Origin: Marisa cornuarietis
Taxonomy: Eukaryota > Mollusca > Gastropoda > Architaenioglossa > Ampullariidae
DNA length: 64,000 bases
Assembly (NCBI GenBank): GCA_004794655.1
Contig: SMMW01000152.1
Location: forward strand, 62,001-126,000
Direction of reading: 5' to 3'
Shown: positions 58,718 to 64,000 of the stretch, one piece after another
Layout: every line of letters starts with the position of its first letter
Numbering within the stretch: the stretch's first letter is position 1
Program-made: the position numbers and the translations under genes
Notes under the pieces: generated by a model
The model's database searches: none
What the model was told of the DNA's origin: nothing
The model's input: only the letters and a program-made list of their open reading frames with translations

Positions 58718-60586
58718 ATGAAAGAGTATTGAATGCCTGTCAGTGCCCGGACACTGCTGCAAAGGGGGAGCAAAGCAAACACCATCACGTCGCCGCAAGA
58801 TAAAAGGGAGGGAACTAGCATTTTGCACGTGATCGGTGTAATTGTTTATCTGCTCTTTGGGCGCCGGTTCTCGGTGTGTGTCGTGCTGCAGTGTCTAGAT
58901 CCTGAAAGTGGAAAGAAAGTGGGGGAGGAGAGGTCAAGTTTGTTTTTAAGACTGATCGGAATAGCGATCAGGGAATAACGATTATTGATGGATCGATTGA
59001 AAGATGTGTCGTGATTGGATATCTTTAGCCACAGCTGAGGCGGGGTGTCTGTGTGATGGTGAAGGCTAGACACATGTATTAATCAGTAGATGAATGGAAG
59101 ACAGATGACTTTTAAACTGATGATAGTGTTTAATACACATCAGAGTGGACTTTCTGCGAGAAAAGAGGGAGGCAAACGGAGGTTTCTTAGCAATAAAATC
59201 AAGTCTCTCTTTCTTTCTGCTTTTGTTTCTTTCTTTATGCCTTCCTTGTTTATCTTGTTTCTTCCTTCCTTTTCATACTTTGTCTTTCATTTCACATTAT
59301 GCCTGTTCTTCTTTTTTTGTTTTTAACATAACTCCCTTGAACTGTTGTAGGCAGGCATTTTGCTAAGATTTCGTTCGCTTCTTTTCTGGCTTGCACGGGC
59401 ATTCATTATCCCTCCTTCTAGACACCAAAATGTGTCTTGATCCCCCACAGGCTGATTGAAAATATCCTGGTGCAGCTCTCTAGCCCCTGTGTTTTAGGTC
59501 GTTTGTTTTAGCCTGTCTATTTTATAACCAAATGATCACTAGTTTTACAACAAGATCGTTACTCGTGCCAAGAGTAAAAACTTGTGAAATCAATTTATCT
59601 TCTCTCATCTCTCTTTCATCTCCTTCTACTGCCAGTTGGAAAAAATAAACAACAAGAATTTGGAGCTTGCACGTGACCGTAACTAGATTTTGAATCACAC
59701 TTTGTTGCTCCCCGTCATAATTAAATAATACATTAACCAAAAAATAGTCAATAAAATAACCAAACAAGCAAATAGCCACAAAAACTAGAACACAAAGGGA
59801 CAACTAGCTAAGAAAAACTTTCTCAGTGTTCTTTTGTCAATTCAGCTGCCGAGGAAATAAAATCTCTCAACGGCAATGTTTGCTGCTTCTGTTGCAGATT
59901 ACAGGTGAATGCCGTGTGTGAGTCACACCTGACCACCCTGCCCTCCTGTGTGTAGATGAAAATAAATACAGTGAGTCCATTTGTTTTCTTTTTGGCGTAT
60001 GATTACATTGTAGTAAAAAAATTAATCAAATAAAAATGCTTTCTCTCTATCTTTCCTTTCTCGGTCTTTTCTTCTTGTCTTTCTTTCATCTTTCTTTCTT
60101 ATTTTTCTTTCCTTTTATCCAAAGCCGTGTCACAAACATGGCAGCGTAATTCCTTTTTTATGGAGGTATTTAATCATGAACTTTTGCGAACCTTAAAATC
60201 TTTATTTTCTGGATCCTATCAAACCTACATGAAGTTTACGAGTCGCCATAATTTATACTAGTGACAAGATGATTTGGTCTTTAAGAATAGCTCATTGGTG
60301 ATTGGAATGCAAGTCAGAAGCGAATCTGTCCAATCTTTTTGATAATTCCCCAGAGGGTTGTGTAATCACAAGGTGCGATTCCCAGCAGGTTTGAGTAATC
60401 TCACCACCCAACTCTTAACACCCTGCTGCCGACAACTGAGTTATACAAATTCTCATAATCTTAATCAGGGGAGTCACTTTGGAATTCACTTTCGACAGGA
60501 GAGAGAGGAAACCTGGGGATTCCACGTACACCACTGGAAGCTGAATTTTATGTTTATTTACAAGCTGACAGCTTTATCTCAAAATA
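58718..60586. other. unique sequence
   Basis: Pyrimidine-rich at 59200-59330 and 60040-60120. No recognisable gene. Confidence 0.55.
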
Positions 60587-60636
60587 ACGGTTTCTTACCA
60601 GTGAGATATTTACGGTTTCTGACCAGTGAGATATTT
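60587..60636 (+). repeat. 25-bp tandem duplication
   Basis: ACGGTTTCTTACCAGTGAGA and ACGGTTTCTGACCAGTGAGA, each followed by TATTT, repeat at exactly 25 bp with one difference. A young duplication. Confidence 0.95.
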
Positions 60637-60660
60637 TGTAGAGCAATAAATCTGAAAGAA

Positions 60661-60695
60661 CGCGCGCGCACAAACACACACGCGTGCGCGCGCGC
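60661..60695. repeat. CG/CA alternating tract with 10-bp inverted repeat
   Basis: Begins CGCGCGCGCA and ends with its inverse TGCGCGCGCG plus C, with CACACG in between. Nearly all steps alternate purine and pyrimidine, so it is a strong Z-DNA or hairpin candidate. Confidence 0.9.
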
Positions 60696-60909
60696 TTACA
60701 GAGAAATCTTTGTACAAAAACAAAAATAAATAAACGCAAGAATTTTAAATAACTTTATAACTATATATTAATAAAAAGGGGAGTATAATTAATTAAAAGG
60801 CGTGCAAATATGTGTGAAAGAAAACTGTCTTGATTGGAAAAGTAACTGTAAACAGCTTTGGGTGTGTTAGTTTGAGATGCCATAAGTAATTGTGCCTTTG
60901 TGTGTTTGT

Positions 60910-61042
60910 GGCTGCATGTGTGTGTCTCTGTGCGTCTGTGTAAATGAGTATGTATGTGCGTGTGTGTACACGATTTGTATTAAAGTGTTTATGCCCCCGC
61001 TTGTTTAGGATTGAGTGTGTAAGTGTTGGAATGAAAAACTGA

Positions 61043-61105
<63 letters not shown>

Positions 61106-61340
61106 TAAGAGAAAGAGAGTGTGTTCGTGTGTGTGTAAGAGAAAGAGAGAGTGTGTGTGTAGGTGTGTGTGGGGCAGTGTGTGTCTGTGTATGTGATGCG
61201 ATGTGTGTCTCTGTGCGTGTTTGTGTGTGTGCGTGTGTGTGTGTGTGTCTGAATAACAGAGAAAATGTGTGTGCGATTCGGTGTGTGTCTGTGTGAGAGC
61301 GTGTGTGTGTGCTCGTGCGTGTGTGCGAGTGTATATGTTT
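60910..61340. repeat. large compound (GT)n microsatellite field
   Basis: A pure GT core at 61044-61104 is flanked by interrupted GT, AGAGA and GTGC tracts over more than 400 bp. AAGAGAAAGAGAG is repeated twice (near 61107 and 61137) together with flanking GT, which shows a segmental duplication inside the field. Confidence 0.95.
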
Positions 61341-61737
61341 GCCGGAGGGAGATAATAGTCAATAAATTACTGATAAGGCAAGAATAGTACTAAAGCATTT
61401 ACTGTGCTTTTTGTGTATGCGTGCGTGCGTGCGTGCGTACTTGAGAGATACAGAAAGAGAAAGAGAGAGATCATGCGCACACCACTTTCTGTCCACTGGT
61501 AACTAAACACCTCCATTATTTCATGTGCATCCTCATTCATTCCATTCCTCCACCCTCATTCTTATCAAGTCTCCTACAAATGTTTGCGCCGAAAGATGGC
61601 AACTAAATAATGTTGACTCGCCCTCGTCTATCTTTTACTCGTCTCGCCTCTAATCTCTCTCCTCTCTCATCCTCTCCTTATCTCGGTATCTCTTCTCTCT
61701 CCATCTCTCTCATTCCCTCACAAATAGCACCCGTCAC
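61341..61737. other. unique sequence, CT-rich end
   Basis: Small GTGC run at 61421-61438. Nothing else. Confidence 0.6.
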
Positions 61738-61872
61738 AATTGCAGTGAGGATTGACTGTTCTGGGTTCAGATCTTGTCTCGGGAACGCTATTTCTCTGCA
61801 TGTGGCACCTGTTACAGGATCGTTTGATATAGCATCAGTAATTGCCTTGGTGCAAAACACCCGGTGACCTTC
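61738..61872 (+). mobile_element. tRNA-derived SINE (GGGTTCAGATCTCGTC family), A-box end lost
   Basis: GGTTCAGATCT at 61764-61774, then TGTCTCGGGAACGCTATTTC and TCTGCATGTGGCACCTGTTA, parallel to 55216-55290. The copy ends near GGTGACC and is followed directly by (CTTT)n, as is common for SINE tails. Confidence 0.7.
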
Positions 61873-61880
61873 TCTCTTAT

Positions 61881-61975
<95 letters not shown>
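61881..61975. repeat. (CTTT)n microsatellite, ~23 units
   Basis: A pure CTTT run directly after the SINE copy. Confidence 0.98.
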
Positions 61976-62748
61976 AGCTCCCACATGTCCTCACGGTTTC
62001 CCCCTCCTTAATCCCTCCCTTCTGTCTCCATTTTACCCACAAACACCGGTACACCTTTCTTCCATTATTAATCAACAGATCTTAGGTTTCCTTCTCCCTG
62101 CGGGTCTCATTTTCTGTCGTTAAATACTAGGTTCAGTTAATCTCACTCATTTCTTTCGCTTTATGATATTCTTTCATGTGGCTTAGAGGGATCAAAATTG
62201 TCATTTCCTCGCATAATGACAGCTTTTAATATGCACCATTCCTTCTAAAACAATAGTTTCATTCTTAAAGCGCATTTTGAATTCAGCTTTTATACCCTTA
62301 AGCTTTGCGATCTGAGGCCATCGTTAAAGAAAAGGTAACTGTGTCTCGAGAAAAGTTGTGCAGAAGTGTTCATTATCTGTTGATATTCAACAGTGTTTGA
62401 TTACCAGTTTGTTACCAGTTTGTCATTTAAACCCTGAATATCTTCAGAAATTCATTTCTTTGAGGATCTAATCACATTTTACCCTGAAACAAAAAATCGT
62501 CAAATTAGTAAGTTTAACCGATTTTGAATATTAATACAATTTTTTTTACTAGTAGAAAATGTTAAAAATATATTATGAATACAAATATTAAAGATGATTT
62601 TAATAATGCATTCTTCTAGCCACTGCTGATATATAGAACCGTACAAAGTATAATTTATAAATAACTAAACATGACTTTAATCTCTTCGATAAACCACGAC
62701 TGAAATCTTGATCAAGACTTTCTTTGAAGCGTTTGTTCTCATTCACAG
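61976..62748. other. unique AT-rich sequence
   Basis: TTACCAGTTTG is duplicated near 62400-62420. Nothing else is recognised. Confidence 0.6.
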
Positions 62749-62876
62749 AGCCTGATTCAAGAAAAAACTTCCTTTTCAATCTTCCAGAATACGAAACTGA
62801 AGTAAGCTTAGCCGAAGACACAACATCTGGTGACTTATGCCTAGAGACTAGAAAGGATGATTGTCAGTGTGAAGAA
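62749..62876 (+). other. possible internal exon, weak
   Basis: A pyrimidine-containing acceptor (TTTGTTCTCATTCACAG) ends at 62748. The following 128 bp are open in one frame (PDSRKNFLFNLPEYETE..., acidic and Cys-containing). Donor-like sites GAA/GTAAGC at 62877 and TCG/GTAAGA at 62886 close it, and another GAA/GTAAGC sits inside at 62802. The translation is polar and non-repetitive but unknown to me. The signals are short and could be coincidental. Confidence 0.18.
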
Positions 62877-64000
62877 GTAAGCTCGGTAAGAACTGGATGT
62901 TGAAGAACTTGAGAGAATTTTTATCTGTGGACATTTGGCTTTGACCAGAGTCGTGCATAACACATTTTTACACTACCTTGCATAGACATAAAAAGAGTCC
63001 TTGGAGGTCTGATGCAGGCGTCCAGTCACCAGAAAAAATTGAAGTGCGAGATGGATTGACGCGGGCCATGCTGATTAACTTATTTTATGCCTCGCCAGCC
63101 AGGTCAGGGAGAGCTTTAGGACGGGAATGGGAAAGATATTTTCTCTATTCACTTGCAATGTCTTCCTGGGAAATGTAGGCCGAAAAAAGACCGTTAGGTA
63201 GTCACTAATCACCATTCGACATCTGTTAGTCAGGCAGTGTATTCAGCTCATGCATGGCAGAACTAGTGAAGAATAGAGGAGGATCTGACCAGAGAAGCAG
63301 GAAGACTTTGTGATGGTGAGGCTACAACCAAACACGCCGAGGACAGACTGACTAGCGGACTGCAGGACAAGGAAGTACAAACGACCGAGAGTACAAAGAA
63401 CAGATCGAAACAGTGATGAACAAAGACAGCCTGATCTATCAGGGAGGATAAAAGTTGACACAGAAACCACTGAGGTAAAAGCTATAATAAGACAAGAGGT
63501 CTTTCCAACTGACCAGACGGAGTTTCATGGTGAAACTTTTGTTGCAGATGTTCACATAAAAACGAAGCAATTATAATTAAATCATAGGATCACAACAGTT
63601 TACTTTTTTACAACAAATGACTGAATGACCCAGCTTAGTTTCGCTTTCTAATTTTCGTCGTAGGAAGGCACTGGCCAACAGTTCTTAACGGTCATCTTCT
63701 GGCTTCTGGGTTTTTTTTTTCATCGTTTGCTGAGTCATCCAGCCACACGTCTTCATGAACCTATAAATCACATTGCCCCCAAATCTCCAATAAAGTTTGT
63801 CCCAGTATTTTTTTTTTTAGTTCTTATTTAAAAGTTACAGTTGGTTGCCTTTATTTTCTCTGGCCTCCCTTTATCTTTTTTCCTGACTGTGTGTAGGTAC
63901 ATTTCTCCTGACCATGCAAGTGAATCTTTCTGTCACTTCCTTCCCAATTTCCTCCCCATTTTGTGGCTTTTTCCCTGTTTTAAATCATCTCGCAGACAAT
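62877..64000. other. unique sequence to window end
   Basis: Nothing recognised. A - frame at 63243-63470 and a + frame at 62978-63178 give no known protein. Confidence 0.55.

Overview
This is a stretch of eukaryotic nuclear DNA with no gene that I can identify confidently. No open frame has recognisable domains. The longer open frames are mostly products of simple repeats: (GATA)n reads as Leu-Ser-Ile-Tyr, (ATT)n as poly-Ile and (GAT)n as poly-Ser or poly-His. The repeat content fits a marine invertebrate, most likely a mollusc and perhaps a gastropod. The signs are very many long (CA)n/(GT)n, GATA, CTTT, GAT and ATT arrays, several tRNA-derived SINE-like copies, a decayed endonuclease/reverse-transcriptase-type LINE, and a fragment carrying a 2A-like motif of the kind known from CR1-like retrotransposons of marine invertebrates. 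The organism is inferred from family resemblance, not proven.

Layout. 1-9 kb: SINE pieces, a decayed LINE (4.9-5.9 kb) and a very old ~40-bp tandem repeat (7.8-8.4 kb). 9-20 kb: one MITE copy, a decayed ~34-bp tandem repeat (13.4-13.9 kb), microsatellites, a GC-rich block (18.2-18.97 kb) and a decayed 61/62-bp tandem repeat (19.5-19.9 kb). 20-35 kb: mostly unique AT-rich sequence with microsatellites and a MITE whose ends contain nested ~15-bp repeats (33.5 kb). 35-41.5 kb: a second copy of the first MITE, short dispersed repeats, the 2A-bearing retrotransposon fragment and a telomere-like G-rich array. 41.5-55 kb: microsatellites, a small element with a 5-bp target duplication, a twin-CRE segment ahead of a 73-codon frame, a ~75-bp tandem repeat, 416 bp of GATA, a GC-rich promoter-like block (52.4-52.7 kb), a 500-bp purine-rich tract and a 23-unit 33-bp minisatellite with higher-order structure. 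55-64 kb: SINE copies, microsatellites and one weak exon candidate near 62.75 kb.

The window therefore looks intergenic or intronic, shaped by transposons and by tandem-repeat birth and decay. A few promoter-like spots and possible exons are listed at low confidence, because transcript data or protein homology would be needed to confirm them. No genes can be shown to work together, and I see no CRISPR array, operon, rRNA or intact tRNA.
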